Source: Sulfurospirillum cavolei (GTDB taxonomy: Bacteria > Campylobacterota > Campylobacteria > Campylobacterales > Sulfurospirillaceae). From it: DNA of 64,000 bases. A program made the position numbers and the translations under genes. The stretch's first letter is position 1, and every line of letters starts with the position of its first letter. The notes under the pieces were generated by a model that saw nothing but the letters and a program-made list of their open reading frames with translations, searched no databases and had not been told where the DNA came from. The stretch spans positions 620,001-684,000 of the forward strand of contig NZ_AP014724.1 of NCBI RefSeq assembly GCF_001548055.1, written 5' to 3'. Below, piece after piece: positions 45,785-54,728 of this stretch.

Positions 45785-45992
45785 GTTTATTACCTTTGCT
45801 TTTTTGATGTCTTTTTTTATGACCCTTTTGATGTCGTTTGTGATCACGTTGATTAACGTCGGTTTGATCGACGGTTTTGGGATGAAATGGTTTCAGGCGT
45901 TTTGGAGAGCGTATGTTGTAGCTTTTCCTGCCGTTTTAACGGTTGTCCCGATTGTTCGAAAAATCGTGAATAAGGTTGTAGCGAAGCATTAG
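45765..45992 (+). CDS. DUF2798 membrane protein
   Basis: The 75-residue protein starts at TTG 45765 after an AGGAGG site and overlaps the mscS end by 20 nt. Two hydrophobic helices (about 10-32 and 45-62) and the pattern FMTLLMSFVITLINVG with AFPAVLTVVPIVRKIV fit DUF2798. Function unknown. Confidence 0.75.
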   Translation: MIPKKYEFITFAFLMSFFMTLLMSFVITLINVGLIDGFGMKWFQAFWRAYVVAFPAVLTVVPIVRKIVNKVVAKH

Positions 45993-46028
45993 GCGACTTG
46001 CTTGTTTGCGAAGAACAAAAGTCGTCTA

Positions 46029-46820
46029 TCAGGCTTTGAAGAATTCGATCAGGCCCATAACGATTTCAAAACCGATCAGTACGATAATAATCCACTCTAA
46101 AACTTCGCTATGCCTATGGTTAATCAGATCGAGTGCCATGGAAATATCGTCTTTGAGATGCGAAAGTTTGTGTTCGACGATTTCAAAGCGATCTTTCAGT
46201 TCCAAAATCGACGAAAGGCGGTTGTAAAGTTTTTCGGCTTCCGCGTTGTCCCATAAAATGTTGGGTTTGTCGAGTAAAAACAAGTCGCTCACCATTGCGT
46301 GTTGGATGGCACTTAAGGTGCGTGCAAAAACAATGATTTTGGAACGGCGAAAAAGTGAGTAGTGTTGCGTCAAATCCAATAAACGTTGACTCTCTTCAAA
46401 ATGAAGGCTCAAATCTTGTTCGTATTTTTCGAGTCCGACGCTTTGCGAAACGATCAAGGCAATGATCACGAGATAAAGCGTTAAGGGTTCTTTTAAGACG
46501 ATGCGTTCGTTATAAACGTTGCACGCGCTGGAGAGCGACGCATCGATTTCGATAGGGTAATCTTGATAAAGATAGTGCCGCTCAAACGCGGGTGCATTTT
46601 CAACGCCGAGCTTTTCTAAAGCTTTAACGATCGAATCTTTGTTCCAATTGATAAACGTGATGACGTTAAAGCGCGTGTACACAAGATAGGTCTCTTTATA
46701 TTCGGTGTAAAACGCCTGTTCGATGCCTTTTTTCATCGAACAGGCCAAACGCATTTCAATTTCGTCTTTGCGGTAAGGCTTGGGAAGGTAAATCGAAACA
46801 AGCGGAAGCGTTTGCGCCAT
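46029..46820 (-). CDS. RMD1/YagE-family (DUF155) membrane protein
   Basis: I placed the start at ATG 46820 (MAQTLPLVSIYLPK); the open frame runs nine codons further. The ~263-residue protein has the DUF155 pattern (about 90-220, with VLKEPLTLYLVIIALIVSQSVGLEKYEQDL) and a C-terminal membrane helix (WIIIVLIGFEIVMGLIEFF). The eukaryotic homologue RMD1 acts in mitochondria. Bacterial role unknown. Confidence 0.72.
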   Translation of the reverse strand: MAQTLPLVSIYLPKPYRKDEIEMRLACSMKKGIEQAFYTEYKETYLVYTRFNVITFINWNKDSIVKALEKLGVENAPAFERHYLYQDYPIEIDASLSSACNVYNERIVLKEPLTLYLVIIALIVSQSVGLEKYEQDLSLHFEESQRLLDLTQHYSLFRRSKIIVFARTLSAIQHAMVSDLFLLDKPNILWDNAEAEKLYNRLSSILELKDRFEIVEHKLSHLKDDISMALDLINHRHSEVLEWIIIVLIGFEIVMGLIEFFKA

Positions 46821-46943
46821 CGTACGATCCTTGCATAGAGTAAACATAGTATAACGCTTTTTGGTTTCACAAGGGTTACGGCAGACTCAAAAGCGGACTT
46901 AACGAAATTTGCGTTATAATTTTTTCAAAAACGAGGATAAGGA

Positions 46944-47690
46944 ATGAAACTACTGTTAATCGGTGCCGGAAATATGGGCGGAGCGATGCTTCAAAGCTTA
47001 CATGTCAAAGATATTACGGTCGTAGAACAAAACGAAAAACGCGCGCACGTTTTAAAAGAGATGTTTCCGAACGTAACGATTGTGAACGAAACGCCTTCGC
47101 TAGAGAACTATGTCGTTATTTTAGCGATCAAACCCCAGTCGTTTCCCGCTTTACGAACGCAAGGCGTTGCACAAGGCGTTATCTCGATTATGGCGGGTGT
47201 AAGCTTAGCGCAACTTAAAGAAGGAATTCAAGCTCAACATTACGTACGCGCTATGCCGAATATGGCGGCATCGGTGCGTAAATCCGTCACCTCTTTATGC
47301 GGCGACGAAGCGTTAAAGCCGATCGCTTTGGAAGTCTTGGAAACGATCGGCAGTTGTTTTTGGCTTGGAAGCGAAAAAGAGCTTGACGTAGCGATGGGGC
47401 TTGGAGGCTGTGCGCCGGCTTGGATTGCCTTGGTTGCCGAAGCGTTAAGCGACGGCGCGGTCAATTTGGGACTTAAACGGGAATTGACGTTTCCGATGAT
47501 CGCCGCATTATTTGAGGGAATCGGCGAAGTTTTAAAAAGTGAACACCCCGCACTGTTGAAAGATAAAGTCATGTCGCCGGCGGGTACGACGGTTGCCGGA
47601 TATATGAAATTGGAAGAGGGCAAAGTGCGCGACAGTTTTATCAAAGCGATGGATGCCGCGTACGAAAGAGCAAAAGATTTGAGCCGTTAA
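46944..47690 (+). CDS. proC: Pyrroline-5-carboxylate reductase
   Basis: Last step of proline synthesis. The 248-residue protein starts with the Rossmann motif LLLIGAGNMGGAMLQS and has the VRAMPNMAASV substrate loop and the family end motif DKVMSPAGTTVAGYMKLEEG. A CTTACATGT copy encodes SLHV near residue 20. Confidence 0.94.
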   Translation: MKLLLIGAGNMGGAMLQSLHVKDITVVEQNEKRAHVLKEMFPNVTIVNETPSLENYVVILAIKPQSFPALRTQGVAQGVISIMAGVSLAQLKEGIQAQHYVRAMPNMAASVRKSVTSLCGDEALKPIALEVLETIGSCFWLGSEKELDVAMGLGGCAPAWIALVAEALSDGAVNLGLKRELTFPMIAALFEGIGEVLKSEHPALLKDKVMSPAGTTVAGYMKLEEGKVRDSFIKAMDAAYERAKDLSR

Positions 47691-47710
47691 GCTCGATTTA
47701 TTTGGCGTTA

Positions 47711-47734
47711 AAAAGCTCGCTTAGGCGAGCTTTT
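47711..47734. terminator. Bidirectional terminator between proC and dacA-like gene
   Basis: AAAAGCTCGC and GCGAGCTTTT form a 10-bp perfect stem with a TTAG loop. It overlaps the stop region of the convergent carboxypeptidase gene. T-runs follow in both directions. Confidence 0.85.
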
Positions 47735-48638
47735 GAGCCTTTTTTTTTGCCGAAGACGCCTTCTTTGTCGCCTTCTTCGGCGTTACGACCGCTTTTTTTG
47801 CAACGGGTTTGTCCTCGGTAATATCGGGTAGTACGTCTTCAAAAATGGTTTTAATATCGTTCCAACGGTGTTCGGAATTGAGCATGACGACCAGAATATC
47901 TTTGTTATCTTTTTTGGCACGTGCAATGAGACACGGTCCTGCTTTTTGCGTGTATCCCGTTTTGATTCCGACTGCGTATTTGTAGTTATTGAGCAATTTA
48001 TTGTGCGTGTACGCCGCATAACTGCGTTTGGTATTGAGTGCCCTAAAATCATGGCGTTTGAGTTTTGCCATATCGTTGAACTGGCTGTTTTTGATTGCGT
48101 ATTCGCTGAGTGCCAATAAATCTTGTGCGGTCGAGTAGTGGTTGCCGATGTCAAAACCGCACGGATTGGTAAAATTGGTATTTTTCATACCGATTTTTTT
48201 AGCTTTTTGGTTCATTTGTTTGACAAAATTGTCCACGTCGCCGTCGCCTAAATAGACGCCGATCGACATTGCCGCATCGTTAGCGGACATAACCATGGCC
48301 GCCTTGACAAGGTCTCGTAAATAAAATTTTTCGCCGACGCGTAAGTTGGCTTTGGTAGGTTCGACTTGAATCATCTCGCGCGTAATCGTCACGACGTCGT
48401 TCATACGTCCGCTTTCGATCGCCAACATCGCCGTCATGATTTTCGTCAAGCTTGCGGGTTGGTTGATTTTTTGTTCGTCTTTGGCAAAAATAAGTTGTTT
48501 ATTGTTCAAATCTTTTGCAATAATCGCATCGGTATTTTTTTTAATACGATCGGCTGTCTCTTTGTCTAAATAGGCTGCATTCAAACCGGTAACTAAAAGG
48601 GTTGTTCCGCAAAAAAGCGTCAATAACGGTCGGATCAT
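47721..48638 (-). CDS. D-alanyl-D-alanine carboxypeptidase (PBP5/PBP6 type)
   Basis: Trims D-Ala from peptidoglycan peptides. The 305-residue protein has a signal peptide (to about residue 21), Ser63-x-x-Lys66 (PASLTKIM), Ser118-x-Asn120 (SAND) and Lys225-Thr-Gly. There is no PBP5-type C-terminal domain and no amphipathic anchor; instead the last ~27 residues are very rich in Lys and Ala (KKATKKASSAKKKAQKLA). Confidence 0.9.
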   Translation of the reverse strand: MIRPLLTLFCGTTLLVTGLNAAYLDKETADRIKKNTDAIIAKDLNNKQLIFAKDEQKINQPASLTKIMTAMLAIESGRMNDVVTITREMIQVEPTKANLRVGEKFYLRDLVKAAMVMSANDAAMSIGVYLGDGDVDNFVKQMNQKAKKIGMKNTNFTNPCGFDIGNHYSTAQDLLALSEYAIKNSQFNDMAKLKRHDFRALNTKRSYAAYTHNKLLNNYKYAVGIKTGYTQKAGPCLIARAKKDNKDILVVMLNSEHRWNDIKTIFEDVLPDITEDKPVAKKAVVTPKKATKKASSAKKKAQKLA

Positions 48639-48806
48639 GGGACTCTTTTCAAAAAAATTTTTTTCATTTTAATCAAAAAACCTTAAGTCTTTCTTTTTGA
48701 AACGGCTAAAATAGCCGATTTGCTCAAATTGCGTCGTTTTAGAAAAACATCGACGCGTCTTTACGATCGTCAAAGCATTGGAGTGGGCAAAAATTCATCA
48801 TAAAAT

Positions 48807-48838
48807 CGTTATATCTTTTAAGGTAATAACGTTATAAT
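48807..48838 (+). promoter_or_regulatory. Promoter overlapped by a ModE-box-like palindrome (site 1)
   Basis: CGTTATAT (48807-48814), 9 nt, then TAATAACG (48824-48831), nearly an inverted repeat of the ModE half-site known from E. coli (CGTTATAT). It abuts a TATAAT at 48833-48838. A repressor bound here would block the modE promoter; control by molybdate is an inference. Confidence 0.55.
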
Positions 48839-48877
48839 GCCTCGATATTTAACCGTTTTAAGGTTAATTCGATCCAT

Positions 48878-48902
48878 CGTTATATACTACAACTACATAA
48901 GG
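48878..48902 (+). promoter_or_regulatory. Second ModE-box-like site upstream of modE
   Basis: CGTTATAT (48878-48885), again 9 nt, then ACATAAGG (48895-48902). The first half-site is perfect and the second is degenerate. The spacing equals that of site 1. The downstream half-site overlaps the modE ribosome site region. Confidence 0.4.
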
Positions 48903-48914
48903 ATAGAGGACGTT

Positions 48915-49694
48915 ATGGAAAACTTCGGTACGGGACTTTTAAGCTTTGATAAACCGGCACTCCTTGAAAAGCGGATTCGGCTTTTAGAGGCGATCGCAAC
49001 GACAGGATCGATCAGCAGTGCCGCTAAAAGCGTCGGTCTTAGTTACAAAGCGGCTTGGGAAGCCGTCGACACGATGAACAACCTCTCGGATCATCCTTTG
49101 GTCGTACGCGTAACGGGAGGAAGCGGCGGCGGCGGAACGACGCTGACTTCTTTTGGGCAAGAGGTCGTTGCCAACTACGCCGTTTTAAAAAAAGAGTATG
49201 AGAGGTTTTTAAATCGGCTTTCTGATGTGGGTAATTTTGAAAAAGGTTTTCTTAAACACATACAAAGGATAGCCATGCAAATCAGTGCACGAAATCAGTT
49301 AATGGGAAAAGTCGGCGACATTAAGCTGGCAAAAGTGAATGCGGAAGTTAGCATCGTTCTTAAAAGCGGCGTGATTTTAGTTTCGACCATTACGCATAGC
49401 GCGGTGGAAGAGATGGGATTAAATATCGGCGACGAGGTTGTCGGTATTATCAAAGCCTCTTCGGTATTGATTTCAAATCAAATCGAACTTGCGACCAGTG
49501 CGCGCAATAAACTTTTAGGTATGGTCACCGACGTCAAACTCGGCGAAGTCAATGCCCAAGTGAGCGTCGACATCGGGCAAAACGACGTGATCGTCGCTAC
49601 CATCACGACCGAGTCGGTAAAAAGCCTTGCTCTTTGCGTCGGCTCACGGGTATGTGCCATCATTAAATCCAGCAGTATCTTAATCGGAAAATAA
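48915..49694 (+). CDS. modE: Molybdate-responsive regulator ModE
   Basis: I chose ATG 48915 (MENFGTGLLSF), after an AGAGG site. The 259-residue protein has a winged helix-turn-helix (about 20-85, with GSISSAAKSVGLSYKAAWEAVDTM) and two Mop domains (SARNQLMGKVGDIKLAKVNAEV and SARNKLLGMVTDVKLGEVNAQV) that bind oxyanions, the E. coli ModE layout. It leads the mod operon and probably controls it through the palindromes upstream. Confidence 0.93.
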   Translation: MENFGTGLLSFDKPALLEKRIRLLEAIATTGSISSAAKSVGLSYKAAWEAVDTMNNLSDHPLVVRVTGGSGGGGTTLTSFGQEVVANYAVLKKEYERFLNRLSDVGNFEKGFLKHIQRIAMQISARNQLMGKVGDIKLAKVNAEVSIVLKSGVILVSTITHSAVEEMGLNIGDEVVGIIKASSVLISNQIELATSARNKLLGMVTDVKLGEVNAQVSVDIGQNDVIVATITTESVKSLALCVGSRVCAIIKSSSILIGK

Positions 49695-49714
49695 AATTAT
49701 TCTAAGGAGTCTAC

Positions 49715-50464
49715 ATGTTAAAGTTTTTTCTTTCAAGCGTTCTTCTTTCCGTCTCCCTTCTTGCGGGAGAAATCAGCGTTGCCGTTGCGGCGAATCTGAG
49801 CGATGCGATTGAGGTTTTAAAAACGGAGTTTGCCAAAACCAACCCTAACACTAAGGTCAATACGATTTTAGGGGCAAGCGGAAAATTTACGACGCAAATT
49901 AAAAGCGGTGCACCGTTCGATCTTTTCTTAAGTGCAGATATGAAATTCCCCGAAAATCTTTATGCGGAACAATTTGCGATCACCAAGCCGGTCGTTTACG
50001 CCAGCGGTGCTTTAGCGATGGTGAGTACGAAAGGGTTGGATCTGAGCCGAGGAATGGCGGTTTTAAACGATCCGAAAGTCGAAAAAGTCGCTATTGCCAA
50101 TCCCACGACCGCACCGTACGGAACGGCGAGCATTGAAGCATTTAAAAATGCCAAGGTGTTTGAAAAAACCGAACCCAAATTGGTTTACGGCGATAGCATT
50201 TCTCAAGCATTACAATTTTCGATTACCGCGGCTGACGTAGGATTTGTCAATGCATCGGCATTTTACAGCGATAAAATGAAAAATTATAAAGAGGGCAAAG
50301 AGTGGGTGATGGTCGATGCCAAACTTTATACGCCGATTGCACAAGGTATCGTCGTCTTGAAACAAGCCGAGCATAACGCGGAAGCCAAAGCGTTTTACGA
50401 TTTTATTTTGAGTGCTCCCGCCAAAAAAATCTTCAAAAGCTACGGATATTTGGTGAATGAATAA
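49715..50464 (+). CDS. modA: Molybdate-binding periplasmic protein ModA
   Basis: The 249-residue protein has a signal peptide (to about residue 18, then GEISVAVAANLSDAIEVLK) and ModA motifs: ILGASGKFTTQIKSGAPFDLFLSAD, NPTTAPYGTASIEAFK and YGDSISQALQF. It captures molybdate for ModBC. An AAGGAG site lies before ATG. It overlaps the Mop gene. Confidence 0.92.
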   Translation: MLKFFLSSVLLSVSLLAGEISVAVAANLSDAIEVLKTEFAKTNPNTKVNTILGASGKFTTQIKSGAPFDLFLSADMKFPENLYAEQFAITKPVVYASGALAMVSTKGLDLSRGMAVLNDPKVEKVAIANPTTAPYGTASIEAFKNAKVFEKTEPKLVYGDSISQALQFSITAADVGFVNASAFYSDKMKNYKEGKEWVMVDAKLYTPIAQGIVVLKQAEHNAEAKAFYDFILSAPAKKIFKSYGYLVNE

Positions 50465-50858
50465 GCTACCGGCACGTATCAGTCAAATCGAAGAAGCGCA
50501 AAATCTTCATATCGTGCATTTTGAGGGGGAAAATTACTCCCTCAAAATGATGGGATTGGAGCTACCAAAAAATGTACATGTAGGTTCGAACGTTATCTTA
50601 GGCGTCAAACCTTCCCACGTTGCTATCGCCAAAAATCTTTCGGGAGAATTGAGCTACTCCAATCAAATTTACGCAACGGTTCATCGTATCGAAGAAGGAA
50701 CGCTTTTGTGTAACGTCGAGCTACATGTCGGTTCATCTGTGATGCAAAGCCTCATGACGATGGCATCGTGCAAACGCATGCGTTTACAGGTGGGCGATGA
50801 AGTCGTCTTATTGATGAAGGCGAGCGAAGTCTTTATCACGGAGGTTCTCGATGTTTGA
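50457..50858 (+). CDS. Mop/TOBE-domain protein
   Basis: The 133-residue protein contains two TOBE-like stretches (about 1-65, with VGSNVILGVKPSHVAIAK, and 75-130, ending RLQVGDEVVLLMKASEVFI). It may bind or store molybdate or tungstate, like a molbindin. It overlaps modA by 8 nt and modB by 8 nt. Whether it acts in regulation or storage cannot be told. Confidence 0.75.
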   Translation: MNKLPARISQIEEAQNLHIVHFEGENYSLKMMGLELPKNVHVGSNVILGVKPSHVAIAKNLSGELSYSNQIYATVHRIEEGTLLCNVELHVGSSVMQSLMTMASCKRMRLQVGDEVVLLMKASEVFITEVLDV

Positions 50859-51549
50859 AAAAATAACGGCATTGGAATTGACCCCATTTTTCATTTCATT
50901 CAAGCTTGCGAGCATCACAACGGTTATCCTCTTGATTATTTCATTGTTTTTAGCATGGAAATTATCGCAGACTCGGTCACGTTATAAGCCTATTTTTGAA
51001 GCAATAACCGCTCTGCCTATTGTTTTGCCTCCTTCTGTTTTAGGTTTTTATATTCTGTTCACTCTTTCGTTTCACTCTCCTATCGGTCAATTTTTTAGAG
51101 ACGTGTTCGGTATAAAATTAGTTTTTAATTTTACGGGTTTGGTTGTAGCAAGTTGTTTTTATTCTCTCCCTTTTATGGTACAACCTTTACAAAGCGGCTT
51201 TGAAGCTCTACCGAAAAATATGCTCGAAGCTTCTTATATCGCCGGTAAAAGCAAGCTCTCTACACTCTTTCGCGTCGCGCTGCCCAATATTAAACCTTCT
51301 ATGCTTACCGCCGTCGTCATTACGTTTGCTCATACGGTCGGCGAATTCGGCGTTGTGTTAATGGTGGGCGGGAGTATTCCGAGTGAAACCAAAGTCGCAT
51401 CGGTTGCCATTTACGAGATGGTGGAGATTATGGATTACCAAGGTGCGCATATCTATAGCGGTATTATGGTGTTCATTAGTTTTTGCGTTTTGTTATTGGT
51501 CTATATCTTTAACCGTAAACAGAACAGCCATTTCGGTGGTCTATCATGA
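50851..51549 (+). CDS. modB: Molybdate ABC transporter permease ModB
   Basis: The 232-residue membrane protein has five helices and the EAA loop (EASYIAGKSKLSTLFRVALPNIKPSML). It pairs with ModC, whose start it overlaps by 4 nt. The AVVITFAHTVGEFGVVLMVGGSIPSETKVAS stretch is characteristic of ModB. Confidence 0.92.
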   Translation: MFEKITALELTPFFISFKLASITTVILLIISLFLAWKLSQTRSRYKPIFEAITALPIVLPPSVLGFYILFTLSFHSPIGQFFRDVFGIKLVFNFTGLVVASCFYSLPFMVQPLQSGFEALPKNMLEASYIAGKSKLSTLFRVALPNIKPSMLTAVVITFAHTVGEFGVVLMVGGSIPSETKVASVAIYEMVEIMDYQGAHIYSGIMVFISFCVLLLVYIFNRKQNSHFGGLS

Positions 51550-52400
51550 TCGAAATCAGCATCGAAAAAGAGCTTTTAGGCTCTTTAGGAAAGATGGATC
51601 TTTGCATCGACCTTCGTATTGATCGGCAAAGCTTTGTCGCTTTGTCGGGTCAAAGCGGTAGCGGTAAAACGACATTGCTTCGTATTATCGCGGGATTGGA
51701 AAAAGCCAAAGGTCGTATTTGCGTCGACGGGGAGGTTTGGCTCGATCAAAACGTTTACCGTGCGCCGCAAAAACGCGGGATCGGTTTTGTTTTTCAAGAC
51801 TATGCGCTTTTCCCGAATATGAGTGTTTTGGAAAACCTGCTTTTCGTTAAAAAAGACAAAGCTTTAGCAGAGCAACTTCTTGAAATGACGGAGCTAAGCG
51901 AACTGGCGCATCGAAAACCGGCAACGCTTTCTGGCGGACAAAAACAGCGCGTGAGTTTGTGTCGCGCGATGATGAACCGACCGAAGCTTTTATTGATGGA
52001 CGAACCGCTCTCGGCACTCGATCCTTCGATGCGAACCAAGCTTCAGCATGAAATACTCAGTTTACACAAAGCGTTTGAAACGACGACGATCATGGTCAGT
52101 CACGATCCAAGCGAGATGTATAAGCTTAGCTCTCGCGTCGTCGTTCTCTCACAAGGAAAAATCGTTCAAGACGGCGATGCTAAAAGCGTGTTGCTGCGTA
52201 CGCAAGGCAGTCAAAAATTTTCGTTTGAGGGCGAGCTTTTAGACATCGTGAAAGTCGACGTGATTTATGTCGCGATCGTTGCAATCGGTCAACAAATCGT
52301 TGAAGTCGTATTGGACGAGGGCGAGGCGCAAAATTTGCGTGCGGGAGATATCGTCAATATCGGTACGAAAGCATTTGCACCGATTTTACATAAGAAATAA
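51546..52400 (+). CDS. modC: Molybdate ABC transporter ATPase ModC
   Basis: The 284-residue ATPase has Walker A SGQSGSGKTT, Q-loop FQDYALFPNMSV, signature LSGGQKQRVSLCRAM, Walker B LLLMDEPLSALD and the H-loop (SHDPSEMY). The final ~60 residues form a TOBE-like domain. It is the only ATPase in the locus, so it may power both permeases. Confidence 0.92.
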   Translation: MIEISIEKELLGSLGKMDLCIDLRIDRQSFVALSGQSGSGKTTLLRIIAGLEKAKGRICVDGEVWLDQNVYRAPQKRGIGFVFQDYALFPNMSVLENLLFVKKDKALAEQLLEMTELSELAHRKPATLSGGQKQRVSLCRAMMNRPKLLLMDEPLSALDPSMRTKLQHEILSLHKAFETTTIMVSHDPSEMYKLSSRVVVLSQGKIVQDGDAKSVLLRTQGSQKFSFEGELLDIVKVDVIYVAIVAIGQQIVEVVLDEGEAQNLRAGDIVNIGTKAFAPILHKK

Positions 52401-52411
52401 GGAGCTCTAAG

Positions 52412-53128
52412 ATGAAGAGATGGTACGTTGGCTTGCTCGCAAGCGCATTATTGTCGGTTTGTTCGTATGCCGATGCGCTAAAAATCGCCGCGGGTGCAGG
52501 GTATAAAAAACCCGTCCAAGAAGTCCTCAAACTCTACGAAGCGAAATATCCGAAAGTCGAAGCGATTTACGGCAATATGGCGCAAATTTTTGCCCAAGCC
52601 AAACAGATGGATATTGCCGTCGTGATTGCCGATAAAAAGTTTTTGGAAAAGCAAAAAGAGTTAACGTTCGTCGAGTATCAAACGATCGGAGAAGGCAAAG
52701 CGGTCATCGCATACGCTAAGGGAGTGCATCTTGAAAAAGCAGAGGACATTGCCGATGCTTCGATTAAGAGTGTAGGAATGCCCGAAGCGAAAAAAGCGAT
52801 TTACGGCGATGCGGGTATCGAGTTTTTAGAGAATGCAAAATTGACGGACAAAGTCAAAGACAAACTCATCGTCGTCGCAACCGTTCCTCAAGTGAGTGCG
52901 TATGTCGGTTCGCACGAAGTGGATGCGGGTATTATGAATCTAACGGCCGCGCTGGATAGTTTTGATAAAATCGGCGGTTACGTCAAAATTCCGGAACACT
53001 ACTACGGTAAAATCGAGATCGTCGCCGGTAGTTTAAAAGCATGCGAAAACGATGCTACATGTCGTCAGTTTAAAGCTTTTTTGAAAACACCCGAAGCCAA
53101 AGCCGTATTTGAAAAATATGGACTTTGA
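52412..53128 (+). CDS. Second molybdate/tungstate-type substrate-binding protein
   Basis: The 238-residue protein has a signal peptide (to about residue 22) and weak ModA similarity (LKIAAGAGYKKPVQEVLKLYE; AIYGDAGIEFLENAK; VSAYVGSHEVDAGIM). It differs from modA upstream. An AAGGAG site precedes ATG. It precedes a permease but no ATPase gene. It may bind tungstate, molybdate or another oxyanion. Confidence 0.75.
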   Translation: MKRWYVGLLASALLSVCSYADALKIAAGAGYKKPVQEVLKLYEAKYPKVEAIYGNMAQIFAQAKQMDIAVVIADKKFLEKQKELTFVEYQTIGEGKAVIAYAKGVHLEKAEDIADASIKSVGMPEAKKAIYGDAGIEFLENAKLTDKVKDKLIVVATVPQVSAYVGSHEVDAGIMNLTAALDSFDKIGGYVKIPEHYYGKIEIVAGSLKACENDATCRQFKAFLKTPEAKAVFEKYGL

Positions 53129-53795
53129 GTGGATGCAGGTTTGGCACCCTTTGGTGCTAAGCCTCAAAACATTGGGATGTGTCGGACTACTTTTAGTGGT
53201 TTTAGGCATTCCTTTGGCGTATTTGCTCTCGAAAGAAGAACTCAAATACAAATGGTTCTTAGAAACGCTCGTGACCTTACCCTTGATTTTCCCTCCGATC
53301 GCAATCGGTTTTTTGCTTTTGCTTTTACTGGGAAAATACGGCTGGATCGGCACGTATTTGAACCAAATAGGCATTCGTTTTATTTTTGATTTTAAAGGGC
53401 TCGTGTTAGCGGGATTTGTTGCGGCACTCCCTTTGATGGTCAAACCGCTACAATCGGCGATAGAACTTTTCCCCAAAGCGATCAAAGAAGCCGCATACAT
53501 GAGCGGAAAATCGCCGCTTTACACCTTATGTTTTATCGTCTTACCCTCTATTCGTAAAAGCCTGATCGCCGCACTGTTGATCGCTCTTGCCCGCGCTTTA
53601 GGCGAAGTCGGCATTACACTCATGTTGGGAGGTAATATCGTCGGTAAAACCGATACGATCTCGCTCGCGATCTACAATGCCGTTTTCGACGGAGATTATC
53701 CGCTTGCTTTAAGTTTGTGTACGATTTTGATCGTCGTCTCTTTAGCGGTATTTGCGGCATTGCATTTTTTAGAACGCCGCGATAAAGTGCTTTAA
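53118..53795 (+). CDS. Second ModB-type permease
   Basis: I chose ATG 53118 (MDFEWMQVWHPL), which overlaps the previous stop; a TTG lies three codons earlier. The ~225-residue protein has five helices and the EAA motif (EAAYMSGKSPLYTLCFIVLPSIRKSL), then ALARALGEVGITLMLGGNIVGKTDTIS. It lacks its own ATPase gene, so it probably uses ModC. The paired binding protein is directly upstream. Confidence 0.85.
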   Translation: MDFEWMQVWHPLVLSLKTLGCVGLLLVVLGIPLAYLLSKEELKYKWFLETLVTLPLIFPPIAIGFLLLLLLGKYGWIGTYLNQIGIRFIFDFKGLVLAGFVAALPLMVKPLQSAIELFPKAIKEAAYMSGKSPLYTLCFIVLPSIRKSLIAALLIALARALGEVGITLMLGGNIVGKTDTISLAIYNAVFDGDYPLALSLCTILIVVSLAVFAALHFLERRDKVL

Positions 53796-53906
53796 CCCAT
53801 CGGAACAAAGTTTTTTTACAAGTAACGGAAGCAATGGATTAAAGTTAGGCAATAGAAACTTTCGTTAAAATAAAAAAATGATTTTAATAGACAAAGGTTA
53901 TACGTT

Positions 53907-54728
53907 ATGATGGATATGATTCGAGAAGATATCGGCTTGATGGATGTAACGACCGTAGGTCTAGGCATCGGACATTTGGATGCAAAAATTACCTTTGCAC
54001 CGAAACGTCCGGTCGTTTTATGCGGTGCGGAAATCGTCGAGACGATGTGCAAAGAGATGCATCTAAGCGTCAAACGCTTTTGTAAAAGCGGCGATTTTGT
54101 GGAAGCAAATACACTTATTTTAGAAGCTTACGGAAGTGCGGCACAGGTTCATCAGGTTTGGAAAGTGTGTCAAAATATTTTAGAATATTTGTGCGGGATT
54201 GCGACGAAAACATCGGAGATGCTTACGCAAGCACGCCTTTACAATCCGCATATCGAACTGTTAACCACGCGTAAAATTTTTCCCCGTACTAAAGAATTAG
54301 CCCTTCAAGCCGTATACGCCGGCGGCGGAGCACATCATCGTTTGGGATTGTACGACTCTATTTTGGTTTTTAAACAGCATCGCGTTTTTTTCGACGACAA
54401 GGCGTCGTTTGAAGCACAATTTCGCAAAATGAAACAACAATTTTTGGAAAAGAAAATCGTCGTCGAGGTTGAAAATGCAGATGAAGCACTCTATTTTGCG
54501 CGTTTAGGCGCGGATATTTTGCAGTGTGAAAAAATGACGCCCGAAGAGTTTAGCGCATGCGTTGCGTCGGTACGCCGCGAAGTTCCTTCCGTCTTTTTTT
54601 CCGCAACGGGCGGCGTGAACGAGAAAAATATCGGCGAATACGCTCAAGCGGGAGCCGATTGTATCGTGACGTCTTCGCCCTATCATGCCAAACCCGCCGA
54701 TATACGCGTGATTATCGAGAAGTGCTGA
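53907..54728 (+). CDS. modD: ModD-family (quinolinate phosphoribosyltransferase-like) protein
   Basis: The 273-residue protein resembles nicotinate-nucleotide pyrophosphorylase: TTRKIFPRTKELALQAVYAGGGAHHRLGLYDSILVFKQHR and a C-terminal ATGGVNEKNIGEYAQAGADCI phosphate site. ModD proteins occur in molybdate loci; their reaction is not settled. Start is ATG 53907 or 53910. The stop codon overlaps the yigZ ATG by one base. Confidence 0.82.
   Translation: MMDMIREDIGLMDVTTVGLGIGHLDAKITFAPKRPVVLCGAEIVETMCKEMHLSVKRFCKSGDFVEANTLILEAYGSAAQVHQVWKVCQNILEYLCGIATKTSEMLTQARLYNPHIELLTTRKIFPRTKELALQAVYAGGGAHHRLGLYDSILVFKQHRVFFDDKASFEAQFRKMKQQFLEKKIVVEVENADEALYFARLGADILQCEKMTPEEFSACVASVRREVPSVFFSATGGVNEKNIGEYAQAGADCIVTSSPYHAKPADIRVIIEKC

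Noticed and set aside
8472-47005. CTTACATGT explained only by the LHV tripeptide
   Set aside because: Copies also occur in the YM frames, in intergenic sites and in terminators, so peptide choice cannot be the only cause.
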